DNA from: Anabaena sphaerica FACHB-251
GTDB lineage: Bacteria; Cyanobacteriota; Cyanobacteriia; Cyanobacteriales; Nostocaceae
Length of the DNA: 64,000 bases
Assembly: GCF_014696825.1 (NCBI RefSeq)
Contig: NZ_JACJQU010000017.1
Coordinates: 1-64,000, forward strand
Reading direction: 5' to 3'
Shown here: piece after piece, positions 47,446 through 56,017 of the stretch
How positions within the stretch are numbered: the stretch's first letter is position 1
How the letters are laid out: each line of letters opens with the position of its first letter
Position numbers and translations under genes: made by a program
Notes under the pieces: generated by a model
What the model saw: only the letters and a program-made list of their open reading frames with translations
Databases searched by the model: none
What the model was told of the DNA's origin: nothing

Positions 47446-48678
47446 TTATTTCCCATTTGGACGCTGAATAATAGTTTCCACCACACGGCGTTTTGCTTTC
47501 GGATCAACTCCTACTAAACGCACATACTCACCACTATATTCACCTAAACAAAATTCCAAAGTCGATATCGCATCAGACTCACCATCTATAGGTAAATTAC
47601 CGCAACTTTGCCATGAACCTGTCCGAAAACGCCGTTCATCAACGTGTTCTAAGCTAATTATGTAACCTTGCGATAAAATCTGACGAACTTGTGCTTGTGT
47701 CTCCAATGTTAAATGACTGTTATTTGTGGTTTGATTAATTGTAGGTTGACTAACAGGTGTTTCTGTAACAGTAGGTTTAGATTGATAACCTTTACCTCGA
47801 TTTAGTCTATTATATTCGTCAACCAAATGAGAAGTTTCCACCCGCTTTTGCTCACCTACCATCAAATGACCAGCTTCAATTAAATGGGATAAACTGAAAT
47901 CAGGCTTTTTAAACTCTGGTGGTGCTTCTGCACTATTTACCACCCGCATAGAGATTTTTTCAAACCCTACTTTATGAATAAATTCGCGGATTTGTTCATC
48001 ATAAATGCGGGAACGCACAGCACTAAAAAAGTCAACCGATTGATGAGCAAAAGTATCTAGGAACTGTTCAATTTCCCGTTGTGAAAGTCCATCTTCAGCA
48101 AAAATTCCCCCCACAATTCCTACCTTATCATCGCGGTTGGGGTCCCAGTAAAATTTTTCCATTCTTCCATCTCTAATTAATGGTGCGTAAAGAGTAGAAA
48201 AATCATTACCTGTAACAATTATTGGTACACGACGAATAGGATTTGAGTCATAACTTCCTGGTAATTGCACATCTGTAGGATTATCAGCAATATTCATCAA
48301 TGTGGCATTTACCAATTGGGTATTAACTGTATATTGAGTTCCTTCATCAAAGCGTCCTGCACCTGCATCTAAATCATTAATCATCAAGACGCACATTTTA
48401 CCGCGTACTTTAACTAATTCTGCTGTTTCTCGATAGCGCAGACGAATTAACCGCGCAGGGTCTCCTGCATCTGGACTTTCTAATTCTCCTCCAGATATCA
48501 GCGTTGCCTCTATACCCATTTTTTCAAAGGCTAACTCACATTGAAAGGATTTTCCCTCTCCTTTGCGTCCATGAATACCTAGAATTAAGGGAACTCGGAT
48601 ACCAGGAATATTTAAAAAGTTTTTGGTGATGTGAACAGCAAGTTTATCAAGAAACCGAGGGGAGATGTAGTAACCCAT
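47446..48678 (-). CDS. rca: Rubisco activase with SSU-like C-terminal domain
   Basis: A 410-residue cyanobacterial-type Rubisco activase. The AAA+ core starts [20 protein letters not shown] and has Walker A GRKGEGKS (residues 37-44) and Walker [13 protein letters not shown]. After a Thr/Asn/Gln-rich linker (about 285-325), residues 325-408 resemble the Rubisco small subunit ([20 protein letters not shown], then [10 protein letters not shown]). This domain docks on Rubisco and recruits it within carboxysomes, while the AAA+ part removes inhibitory sugar phosphates. rbcLS is not in this window. Confidence 0.95.
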   Translation of the reverse strand: MGYYISPRFLDKLAVHITKNFLNIPGIRVPLILGIHGRKGEGKSFQCELAFEKMGIEATLISGGELESPDAGDPARLIRLRYRETAELVKVRGKMCVLMINDLDAGAGRFDEGTQYTVNTQLVNATLMNIADNPTDVQLPGSYDSNPIRRVPIIVTGNDFSTLYAPLIRDGRMEKFYWDPNRDDKVGIVGGIFAEDGLSQREIEQFLDTFAHQSVDFFSAVRSRIYDEQIREFIHKVGFEKISMRVVNSAEAPPEFKKPDFSLSHLIEAGHLMVGEQKRVETSHLVDEYNRLNRGKGYQSKPTVTETPVSQPTINQTTNNSHLTLETQAQVRQILSQGYIISLEHVDERRFRTGSWQSCGNLPIDGESDAISTLEFCLGEYSGEYVRLVGVDPKAKRRVVETIIQRPNGK

Positions 48679-48802
48679 AAATTTATCACTATTTATCGCT
48701 ATGTTTGACCTATTAAGATTATGTTAATTTTTTTTGGTCACGATTTGATATTTTTTTTGTTTTCCCTTCCAGATGCAGAACACAGCGCAAATACGCTATC
48801 AT

Positions 48803-48830
48803 ATCCCGACTTATTCCAAAAATTAGGGAT
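48803..48830. repeat. decayed ATCCCGACTT...AGGGAT palindrome
   Basis: ATCCCGACTTATTCC pairs imperfectly with AAAATTAGGGAT. It is a relative of the palindromes at 39263-39295 and 53194-53225, in the gap upstream of rca. Confidence 0.45.
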
Positions 48831-48959
48831 ATTGTTGTTTGCGCTATAATATAGTTATATCATTTTACTTTGAAGATGCACATAATTAAGACAGGTTCAA
48901 ACTATTGCTATATCTGAATTTTAAGATTTTCAATTCTGTGCAAGCTCAATGAAAATTGA

Positions 48960-49157
48960 TATTACTTTATTATTAGTTTTCGTAATCAAATAAATGAAGA
49001 TTTAACTGCTAATTTACGCAATCATCTGGATGAGAATTTTAGCTTAATTTATAGCAATGCTTTAGATTATGTCAAAACTAAAACAAATCTCACCACTTTA
49101 CCTGAATTATGTCCTTATACCTTAGTTCAAGTTTTAGATAAAAACTGGTTGCCTTAA
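48960..49157 (+). pseudogene. 3' remnant of a DUF29-family gene
   Basis: One open frame without a start reads ...FRNQINEDLTANLRNHLDEN, then YSNALDYVKTKTNLTTLPEL, then CPYTLVQVLDKNWLP and a stop. The LPELCPYTLxQVLDxxWLP ending is that of DUF29 proteins. A stop codon precedes the frame and no N-terminal half is present. Its last 4 bases overlap the end of the convergent metzincin gene. Confidence 0.65.
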
Positions 49158-49975
49158 TTTTCCACCACTGTCCATCCCAAACTCGTAGACTGTTCATAAA
49201 CCTTCTTTAAGGTATTCACATCTCGTACAGAAATAGATGCAGGTTTACGAACTTGAGAAAAATAAAGTGCGTCAGTTTGTAATGAACTATGACCCCAAAT
49301 TCCTAAAGCGTGACCGAGTTCATGACGTGCTGCTGCTTGCAAATATCCCCCTGTTTGACTAGGACTTAACAGAATAGTAAAACGGTGAGATAAGATATTG
49401 TTTTTATGATTTTGATTGTATAACTCGTAGGTTGTTAATGCAGAACGCGCACGAGGAATTTTACTACCAGGTTCAATTTGTAAAGGTGGTGCTTTGCAGA
49501 AAATTGTAATATCAGCAACTTCCGACTGTTCTACTACCTGTAAAGGTAAATAAACATTCCATTCCTGCACAGATTGTAAAACTTTATTAACCCATAGTTG
49601 CGCTTGTTTTTCATTTATTCCTGTGGGTGTTTCTATCTTCACTTTCACTGGAAAACTTGACCAAATTAAATAACCAACTTTAGTAGGTTGAATTTGGTCA
49701 AAATAATCGCCACTATTGCTTTTATCTTGCCAATTTTCCAAGCTAGATGGTAAAGGATGAGGTTTTTGGGAGTTAAAGAGAGGAGTCGATAATTGAAAGT
49801 TTCTTTCCTGTTCCCTGTTCCCTATTCCCTGTTGCCTGACAACACCATTGACGGGAAAGTTAGTAAAAATAGCTAACAGTCCTGTACTTATGAATAAAGT
49901 CAGAACTGCTAGTAATCTCCGCCAAAATAATTTATTTCGGGCTTTGTATATCAGATTTTGGGTGAGTTTACCCAT
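49154..49975 (-). CDS. membrane-anchored metzincin (M10-like) protease
   Basis: A 273-residue protein with one N-terminal membrane helix (RRLLAVLTLFISTGLLAIFT) and a zinc-binding ARHELGHALGIWGHSS motif (HExxHxxGxxGH) with the metzincin spacing. The mature domain would face the periplasm or outside. Downstream of the membrane helix a Gln/Glu/Arg-rich stretch (RQQGIGNREQERNFQ) is encoded by heptad repeats. It follows secG with a 6-base gap. A Met-turn is not obvious, so the exact subfamily is uncertain. Confidence 0.78.
   Translation of the reverse strand: MGKLTQNLIYKARNKLFWRRLLAVLTLFISTGLLAIFTNFPVNGVVRQQGIGNREQERNFQLSTPLFNSQKPHPLPSSLENWQDKSNSGDYFDQIQPTKVGYLIWSSFPVKVKIETPTGINEKQAQLWVNKVLQSVQEWNVYLPLQVVEQSEVADITIFCKAPPLQIEPGSKIPRARSALTTYELYNQNHKNNILSHRFTILLSPSQTGGYLQAAARHELGHALGIWGHSSLQTDALYFSQVRKPASISVRDVNTLKKVYEQSTSLGWTVVEN
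49805..49836 (-). repeat. TTCCCTG heptads inside the metzincin gene
   Basis: About four heptads of TTCCCTG/TTCCCTA type (as read on the plus strand) lie in frame just after the membrane anchor and encode GIGNREQER. Confidence 0.85.
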
Positions 49976-49981
49976 TTTTAC

Positions 49982-50221
49982 TTATTTAGGCAACCAATTA
50001 GCACTTAAAACCACTGTTAAACCGAGAAAAATTGCTACTAGCGCCCAAGTCACACGATTTAGAGTGTCTTCTGCGCTTTTGGTGCTGCTAAATAGTTGGG
50101 CTTGTCCACCGATCGCACCGATACCATCACCTTTAGGGCTATGTAGTAAAACTAGGACAATTAAACCTAAAGCAGAGAAAGCCCAAATTCCTTGTACGAT
50201 GCTAGTAACTGTCATACGCAA
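49982..50221 (-). CDS. secG: preprotein translocase subunit SecG
   Basis: A 79-residue protein with two membrane helices (VQGIWAFSALGLIVLVLLH and WALVAIFLGLTVVLSANWL), a GxGAIGG-Q loop (GDGIGAIGGQAQLF) and a KSAEDTLNRVT stretch, all SecG-typical. It stabilises the SecYEG channel. It is downstream of gpmI, a gene order I know from other cyanobacteria, and upstream of the metzincin gene. Confidence 0.95.
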   Translation of the reverse strand: MRMTVTSIVQGIWAFSALGLIVLVLLHSPKGDGIGAIGGQAQLFSSTKSAEDTLNRVTWALVAIFLGLTVVLSANWLPK

Positions 50222-50324
50222 TTAAAAATTCCTAAACATGAAACTGGATATAATTTAAACGTAACACGCCCTATTAAAAATTTGTTTGCTGGTTCTTCTG
50301 GTGATTGGTCATTGGGTTATTTAT

Positions 50325-50397
50325 CTTCCTGTTCCCTGTTCCCTATTCCCTATTCCCTCTAGAAAACAGTTAACTGTGAAAAGTTAACTGTTAACTG
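50325..50397. repeat. heptads and dyad between gpmI and secG
   Basis: About five TTCCCTG/TTCCCTA heptads (50325-50359) are followed by an AGTTAACTGT-type dyad (50364-50397) that contains the sequence AGTTAACTG three times. The pair separates gpmI and secG, presumably in one transcript. Confidence 0.75.
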
Positions 50398-50406
50398 GAA
50401 TATGTT

Positions 50407-52005
50407 TTACAACCCTACTTGTGCAGGAGTGCGCGTAGGTTTCAAGTCATATTCTGCTGCTTTCAGGAGCGATCGCCCTGTCATTTCTGGAGGCTGGGGC
50501 AGCTGTAAAATATCCAGAATAGTCGGAGCAATATCCGCTAACTTGCCATCATTTCGCAGATCCACATCTGTACCATATCCAGGTATTTTGACTTTTTCGC
50601 CTTCTACCAAGATGAGGGGAACGGGGTTAGTAGTATGCGCCGTCCAAGGATTACCGTTATCGTCTAGCATATACTCAGCATTACCGTGGTCAGCAGTAAT
50701 AATTGCTGTCCCTCCAGCTTTGCCAATACTATCTATCAGACGACCCAAACAGCGATCCACCGTTTCAATTGCTGTGACTGTAGCTTCTATTTGTCCCGTA
50801 TGCCCTACCATATCAGGGTTAGCATAGTTCATGACCACGAGGGAGTAAATGCCCTTTTCAATTCCAGCGATCGCTACATCCGTTACCGCTTTTGCTGACA
50901 TTGCTGGTTCTTTGTCATAGGTGGCCACCATCGGACTACTGACTAGTTCCCGGTCTTCACCATCACAAGGTTCTTCTAGTCCCCCATTAAAGAAATAAGT
51001 GACGTGAGCATATTTTTCGGTTTCCGCAGTCCGAAATTGTTTGAGACCATGATTAGCAATCACTTCACCCAGAATATTCGTCAAGTTCTGTGGTGTAAAA
51101 GCAACAGACACAGATAAATCTGGGTCATATTGAGTAAATGTCACAAATGACAGCGGTGTAATTTGCTGTCTTTCAAAACCCTGAAAAACAGGACTAACAA
51201 AAGCTTGAGTTAATTGTCTGGCGCGGTCGGGGCGGAAATTGAAAAATATCACCCCATCTCCAGGTGCAACTGCGCCAGGAGCAATTCTGACGGGAAGAAT
51301 AAACTCGTCGGTTACGCCTTCAGAGTAGGATGTTTGCAAGACCTCTAATGCCGTTAATCCATTACCAGCGCCATCTTGAGTCATCACATTGTAGGCACGT
51401 TGGACTCGATCCCAACGGTGATCGCGATCCATCGCATAATAACGACCGCTCACAGTGACTATCTGACCTATGTTCACCTGGTCTATGTAGTCTTGCAATC
51501 TTTGGATGTATTTAGCGCCATCACTGGGAGGAGTATCACGCCCATCCATAATGGCATGGATACATACTTGTGAAATTCGCTGTTCTTTGGCTATGTCAAG
51601 CAGTCCAAATAGATGGGTAATATGCGAATGCACTCCTCCATCAGAACAAAGACCTACTAAATGTAACTTGCCATTAGATGAGCGAACTTCCTGGCAAATT
51701 TTGACAAGTGCTGGGTTAGCGGCTAGAGAACCGTCTTCAACCGCATCAGAGATGCGTACCAGTTCTTGGGGAACCACACGCCCAGCGCCAATGTTCAAAT
51801 GACCAACTTCCGAGTTGCCCATTTGACCTTCTGGCAACCCTACGGCTTTTCCTGATGTGCGAATGAGGGTGTGGGGATAGGCTGCCCATAAACTATCCAT
51901 GATTGGTGTTTTAGCAGCAGCGATCGCATTTCCTCGCTTATCCTCACAGTAGCCCCATCCATCTAAAATGACTAGCACCACAGGAGCAACAGGTGCTTTG
52001 GTCAT
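50407..52005 (-). CDS. gpmI: 2,3-bisphosphoglycerate-independent phosphoglycerate mutase
   Basis: A 532-residue enzyme that interconverts 3- and 2-phosphoglycerate in glycolysis. LVILDGWGYCEDKRGNAI at the start, the phospho-acceptor Ser in GQMGNSEVGHLNIGAGRVV, MDGRDTPPSDG, GRYYAMDRDHRWDR, and ITADHGNAEYM are intact metal and substrate motifs. Length is normal. The last 18 residues (KAAEYDLKPTRTPAQVGL) are a typical cyanobacterial tail. secG follows on the same strand. Confidence 0.97.
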   Translation of the reverse strand: MTKAPVAPVVLVILDGWGYCEDKRGNAIAAAKTPIMDSLWAAYPHTLIRTSGKAVGLPEGQMGNSEVGHLNIGAGRVVPQELVRISDAVEDGSLAANPALVKICQEVRSSNGKLHLVGLCSDGGVHSHITHLFGLLDIAKEQRISQVCIHAIMDGRDTPPSDGAKYIQRLQDYIDQVNIGQIVTVSGRYYAMDRDHRWDRVQRAYNVMTQDGAGNGLTALEVLQTSYSEGVTDEFILPVRIAPGAVAPGDGVIFFNFRPDRARQLTQAFVSPVFQGFERQQITPLSFVTFTQYDPDLSVSVAFTPQNLTNILGEVIANHGLKQFRTAETEKYAHVTYFFNGGLEEPCDGEDRELVSSPMVATYDKEPAMSAKAVTDVAIAGIEKGIYSLVVMNYANPDMVGHTGQIEATVTAIETVDRCLGRLIDSIGKAGGTAIITADHGNAEYMLDDNGNPWTAHTTNPVPLILVEGEKVKIPGYGTDVDLRNDGKLADIAPTILDILQLPQPPEMTGRSLLKAAEYDLKPTRTPAQVGL

Positions 52006-52276
52006 AGTAAAATTGCCCTTTACTTTTTGTAATATCCGAATGATATCATTACTAACCGCTAGTTGAAGAAAGAAGTTGACGAAGATAGTATTTGCAGGAG
52101 TTATAGCTGTTAGAAGTCAGGAGGCAAGAGTCAGGGTAGAGAAATTGAGAATTATTATTAATATTCATTAATAGTTTGAATATCATTAGCCAAGATTAGG
52201 AAGTCTAGAATTTGAGGATGTTCACACTTTAGATAAAATTAGTATGCTAATGTAATTATTTTTAAGAATTATTTTT

Positions 52277-52621
52277 TTACTCTACAGAAATTGATGATAC
52301 ATTTCCACCATTAACCCAACGAAGCCAGATTTCCCAAGCCCGTTTACTCATAAAACCCACACCAGCAGCAGTTAAAAGTATAGCCACCGCACTTAAGACA
52401 GCAGCAATAGGAGGATAAATCATACTAATTGTTAACAATACAACTGTATTTGTGCCAACAGCCAGCCCCGCTTGAGCAGTATCAGAAGCAACTTTTTTAA
52501 TCAACTCATCTTTAGTAATTTTTCCCTCTAAATATAATAGTGAATTTTCCAAAATTGAAAATATTAATTCTACAGATGCGGCTGCAACAGCCCCTTGCAC
52601 AACGCCTTTAGTGATTTGCAT
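52277..52621 (-). CDS. small membrane protein, unknown
   Basis: A 114-residue protein. Residues 45-90 contain two hydrophobic segments (TAQAGLAVGTNTVVLLTISM and PPIAAVLSAVAILLTAAGV). The N-terminal part (GVVQGAVAAASVELIFSILE) is amphipathic and the C-terminus ends in a Trp/Arg-rich turn. I do not recognise the family; similar small proteins occur in cyanobacterial genomes. The gene stands alone. Confidence 0.55.
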   Translation of the reverse strand: MQITKGVVQGAVAAASVELIFSILENSLLYLEGKITKDELIKKVASDTAQAGLAVGTNTVVLLTISMIYPPIAAVLSAVAILLTAAGVGFMSKRAWEIWLRWVNGGNVSSISVE

Positions 52622-52669
52622 AAGAGGTTGTTTGAAAAGTATTAGATGAAACCAATAATCTTCAGTAAC

Positions 52670-52753
52670 CTAACCCCCCTTTCCCCCTTCCCTACGAGGG
52701 AATGGGGGTTTCAAAGCCTCTCCCCGCGTCGGGGAGAGGTTTGGAGAGGGGTT
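52670..52753. repeat. C-rich/G-rich intergenic repeat with palindrome
   Basis: A CCCCCTTTCCCCCTTCCC run, a GGGAATGGGGG run, then the perfect palindrome CCTCTCCCCG-CGT-CGGGGAGAGG at 52717-52739, then GGAGAGGGG. It can fold into two stems. This composition is unlike the AT-rich surroundings and is a dispersed repeat type in cyanobacteria. Confidence 0.7.
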
Positions 52754-52858
52754 TATTTATACATTCAAAACTTTTAAAACATCCTCTAACATCGGATTTG
52801 AACCCAGCACTATTTTGAACTTGTTTAGCTTGCTATAGGACTATACAAGTCTGGTGTA

Positions 52859-53104
52859 ATGAGTCAAGTTACGTTACGCGAATTTGATAGCTTGTGTTTA
52901 CCTCCAATTGAACCGCTAGAACCTCAACAAATTAAGCAACTTCGTGAATCATTTAATGTAAGCCAATCTGTGTTTGCTGCTATTTTAAACATCAGTTTAT
53001 CAACTGTTCAAAAATGGGAAATTGGGCAAAAACGACCTACAGGCGCGGCTCTTAAATTACTACACTTAGTCCGTCAAAAAGGTTTGGACAGTTTAATTTA
53101 TTAA
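52859..53104 (+). CDS. HTH (XRE/HigA-like) antitoxin, toxin missing
   Basis: An 81-residue protein. LREFDSLCLPPIEPLEPQQI leads into a helix-turn-helix (LRESFNVSQSVFAAILNISL, then STVQKWEIGQKRPTG), the layout of HigA-type antitoxins encoded downstream of RelE/HigB toxins. No toxin ORF is found in the 200 bases upstream, which instead hold a repeat. It is probably an orphan that still binds DNA. Confidence 0.75.
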   Translation: MSQVTLREFDSLCLPPIEPLEPQQIKQLRESFNVSQSVFAAILNISLSTVQKWEIGQKRPTGAALKLLHLVRQKGLDSLIY

Positions 53105-53105
53105 T

Positions 53106-53198
53106 ATAACCTGTTCCTGGTGGATATGTTCGTTTAACAGAATATTCTCCACCTTCAGTATCAGATAAAAATTCTATAACTATAGCCGGAACAAATCC
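53106..53198 (-). pseudogene. Uma2-family gene fragment
   Basis: A 31-codon in-frame fragment on the minus strand reads FVPAIVIEFLSDTEGGEYSV then KRTYPPGTGY. VIEFLSDTxGGEYS resembles the catalytic-strand region of one Uma2 subgroup. Both ends are missing and a palindrome overlaps its 5' end. Confidence 0.4.
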
Positions 53199-53225
53199 CT
53201 AACTTTTTCAAGAAATTAGGGATCT
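53194..53225. repeat. AATCCCTAACTTTT...TTAGGGATCT palindrome
   Basis: A 32-base near-perfect palindrome (AATCCCTAACTTTTTC / GAAATTAGGGAT) of the family also seen at 39263-39295. It lies between the HTH gene and the end of the ABC-F gene and could terminate both. Confidence 0.65.
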
Positions 53226-53258
53226 GAACTTCTATATGAGTTATCGAAACTCAGTATT

Positions 53259-54953
53259 TTATTTTCTCTTAGCCCCAGATTTAGCAGCTTTAGCGGCTTT
53301 CTTCGCGGCTTTTTCTGCTTCTATAGCTGCTAACTTAGCTTGCTCTTTTTCTTCCTCAATCTTGTTGAGATAGTAATGATAATCTCCCAAATAAACTCGG
53401 AATTCACCATCACGAATTTCGACGATTTTATTAGCTATCTGGGAGATAAAATAACGGTCATGGGAAACTACAATCGCTGTACCATCATAGTTTTGCAAGG
53501 CTTCTTCCATCATTTCCTTAGCAGGAATATCTAAGTGATTGGTAGGCTCATCCAGAATGAGTAAATTCGCAGGACGTAAAAGCATTTTCGCTAATGCTAA
53601 ACGAGCTTTTTCTCCACCGCTTAACGCCCCAACTTTTTTAAATACTGTGTCACCAGTAAATAAAAATCTTCCCAACAATGTGCGGACTTCTTCGTTTGTC
53701 CAGTCGGGAACTTCATCATGAATTGTTTCCATGACGGTTTTGTTTAAGTCCAAAGCTTCTGCTTGGTTCTGTTCAAAGTAACCAGGGATAACGTTATGAT
53801 CACCCAGCTTAACAGTACCTTCTGTGGGTGGTTCTGCACCCATAATCATTTTTAACAGTGTAGATTTACCCGCACCATTGGGACCAAGAAATGCAATTCT
53901 ATCCCCTCTTTCAATCAGCAGATTTGCACCGAGAAAGAGAATTTTATCACCATAAACATGAGTTAATTCTTTGATTTCCACCACTTCCCGTCCACTGCGA
54001 GGTGCGGGAGGAAAACGAAAATGCAGTGTTCTTACTCCTGCAATTGGTGCTTCGATTCTTTCAATTTTATCTAATTGCTTCTCTCTGCTTTTCGCTTGGG
54101 TACTACGCGTTGCACTAGCACGGAATTTATCTACAAACGCCTGTTGCTTTTCTAATTCTTTCTGCTGGCGTTCAAAGGCGTTAAGTTGTGCTGATTGATT
54201 TTCCGCTTTTTGTTGCAGGTAGGATGAATAATTACCAAGGTATGTACTAGAAACGCCACGTTCAGTTTCTACGATTTGTGTGCAGAGTCTGTCTAGAAAT
54301 TCCCGGTCATGGGAAACTATGACCATTGGAGTGATTAAACCTTTGAGGTAATTTTCTAACCACTCGATGGTTTCTAAGTCTAAGTGGTTTGTCGGTTCAT
54401 CCAGCAGTAACAAGTCTGGCTTTTGTAGGAGAATTTTACCTAAACTCATCCGCATTTGCCAACCACCAGAGAAAGCACTAACTAAGCGATCGCCATCCTC
54501 CACCTGAAACCCCATTTCCGGTAAAATTTTACCAATGCGAGTGTCTAAACTGTAACCATCCAAAGCTTCAAATTTGCGTTGCCAGCGATCCATCTGATGG
54601 ATCAGTTCATCTAGTTCCTCTGGCGTAGCAGTTTCCATATCTCGATGCACCTGCGCCAAAGCTAACTGTACTTCGTTTGCTTCCTTAAATACTGTCCAAA
54701 ATTCTTCATTAACTGTGCGTGTCGGATCTACTTCAAACTCTTGGTTAAGGTAGGCTATGTGCAGGCTACTAGGGCGGATAATTTGCCCTGAAGTGGGTTC
54801 CATTTCCCCAGAGATGATTTTCAGTTGGGTGGACTTTCCAGCACCGTTAACGCCGACTAAGCCGATGCGATCGCCTGGTTTCACTTCCCAGTTGATATCT
54901 TTAAGAACTTCGCCTGTAGGATAAATTTTACTGATATGTTCTAGTCGCAACAT
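53259..54953 (-). CDS. ABC-F family ATPase
   Basis: A 564-residue protein with two ABC domains and no membrane part. The first has GVNGAGKST and SAFSGGWQMR with LLLLDEPTNHLD; the second has GPNGAGKST, LSGGEKARLALA and LLILDEPTNHLD. A charged linker (about 240-310) between them would reach the ribosomal E/P site. ABC-F proteins act on translating ribosomes. The Lys/Ala-rich C-terminus may bind RNA. It resembles the YdiF/Uup-like group; I cannot assign one factor. Confidence 0.92.
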   Translation of the reverse strand: MLRLEHISKIYPTGEVLKDINWEVKPGDRIGLVGVNGAGKSTQLKIISGEMEPTSGQIIRPSSLHIAYLNQEFEVDPTRTVNEEFWTVFKEANEVQLALAQVHRDMETATPEELDELIHQMDRWQRKFEALDGYSLDTRIGKILPEMGFQVEDGDRLVSAFSGGWQMRMSLGKILLQKPDLLLLDEPTNHLDLETIEWLENYLKGLITPMVIVSHDREFLDRLCTQIVETERGVSSTYLGNYSSYLQQKAENQSAQLNAFERQQKELEKQQAFVDKFRASATRSTQAKSREKQLDKIERIEAPIAGVRTLHFRFPPAPRSGREVVEIKELTHVYGDKILFLGANLLIERGDRIAFLGPNGAGKSTLLKMIMGAEPPTEGTVKLGDHNVIPGYFEQNQAEALDLNKTVMETIHDEVPDWTNEEVRTLLGRFLFTGDTVFKKVGALSGGEKARLALAKMLLRPANLLILDEPTNHLDIPAKEMMEEALQNYDGTAIVVSHDRYFISQIANKIVEIRDGEFRVYLGDYHYYLNKIEEEKEQAKLAAIEAEKAAKKAAKAAKSGAKRK

Positions 54954-55139
54954 GAAGTCTGTCTCAGGTAGGGGATAGGTATTTGGGGAGGAAAAGCTAA
55001 AGCCGTCTCTAATCTTAACAAAATTTAACTACAAATTTACATAAAAGAAGGTTTTAGGGCATGGGGAGATCTTCATGGGGGTTTTGCAGTCTGAATTTTC
55101 AATTGGGTTAGGTTCAAGGTTTTTCTTTTCCCCCACCCA

Positions 55140-55241
55140 TCAACAAGTATTAGTTACACGAGTAATTATGGCTACATCCCGCCAGTTATCAGGAATCAAA
55201 CCAAATTCCTCATAGTTGGCGATAGGTAAGTAAGTCGGCAC
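55140..55241 (-). CDS. putative 33-residue small protein
   Basis: A 33-codon frame from GTG reads MPTYLPIANYEEFGLIPDNW, then RDVAIITRVTNTC and a stop. GAGAGG lies 8 bases before the GTG and a stop in frame lies just upstream, so the start is fixed. The composition is regular protein-like, not repeat-like. I think similar tiny proteins exist in other cyanobacteria but cannot confirm that here. Function is unknown. Confidence 0.5.
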   Translation of the reverse strand: MPTYLPIANYEEFGLIPDNWRDVAIITRVTNTC

Positions 55242-56017
55242 GATAAAACCTCTCTATGTTTAGTTTTGTAAAAACGGGAAATGTCCTATTTGTAAGGTAT
55301 TTGTTAGATTTACATTTCGTCATATAATTTGATTTTTTAACTCCAACTTACTTATACTTGGATTTTGTATGTTTGAGTAAAATCTATAAAATCTCAAAAA
55401 GGGTTAACTATAAATTAAATTATAAATTTAAATTTTTCACTTTAATAAACATAAATAAACTGTAAAGATTCAGGATAGAGAATACATAAGACTTTGATCA
55501 TCATGCTTGATTTTTTTATAAAATCTCGAATCTGTTAATTCCTGATTTTACAATTCTTCTGACTACTGAACTCTTGGTAGGGTATGCCTACGGCACGCCT
55601 GACGGCGAACACGTAGTGTGCCGTAGGCATAGCGTGGCGTAAACCATACTCCTTAACTCCTGAATTCTGACAATAAACCTAAGCTTTGAGCTATTTTGAG
55701 ATTAATATTTTGATATTCTATTTATTGATACTGTGGTTAACAAAATACTGCCAAATTCTTTAATAAGTTAGTGATATTTTTGTTCATAAATGATTTAGGA
55801 TGCTATATTTAATACTCCTCCGCCTTTTCTTAGTTGTGCTGGTAGTCATTTTGCCACTTACGTAACTTAATGATAATCGGAATATTTTTTGTTAATTAAC
55901 AATAATTAACATTGGAAATGAATAGAATACACCTGTATTGTGTCTAACCAGGTTGACATTTTGCCATCCTTTAAAGAATTATCTTAGGGAACCCGGATAG
56001 CCTGTTGAGAGGAAACT
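55242..56017. other. long intergenic region upstream of the antiporter gene
   Basis: About 775 AT-rich bases without a further ORF. It contains the palindromic repeat at 55584-55630. The antiporter promoter is expected near its right end, where GAGAGGAAAC gives the ribosome-binding site. Confidence 0.5.
55584..55630. repeat. ATGCCTACGGCAC palindrome
   Basis: ATGCCTACGGCAC at the left is complementary to GTGCCGTAGGCAT at the right, with a GC-rich centre. It is a dispersed palindromic repeat related to those at 13988 and 44295. Confidence 0.75.

Noticed and set aside
52780-52860. A GGGTTCAAATCC-like T-loop on the minus strand suggested a tRNA
   Set aside because: The flanking bases do not form a T-stem, and no anticodon arm or acceptor stem can be drawn.
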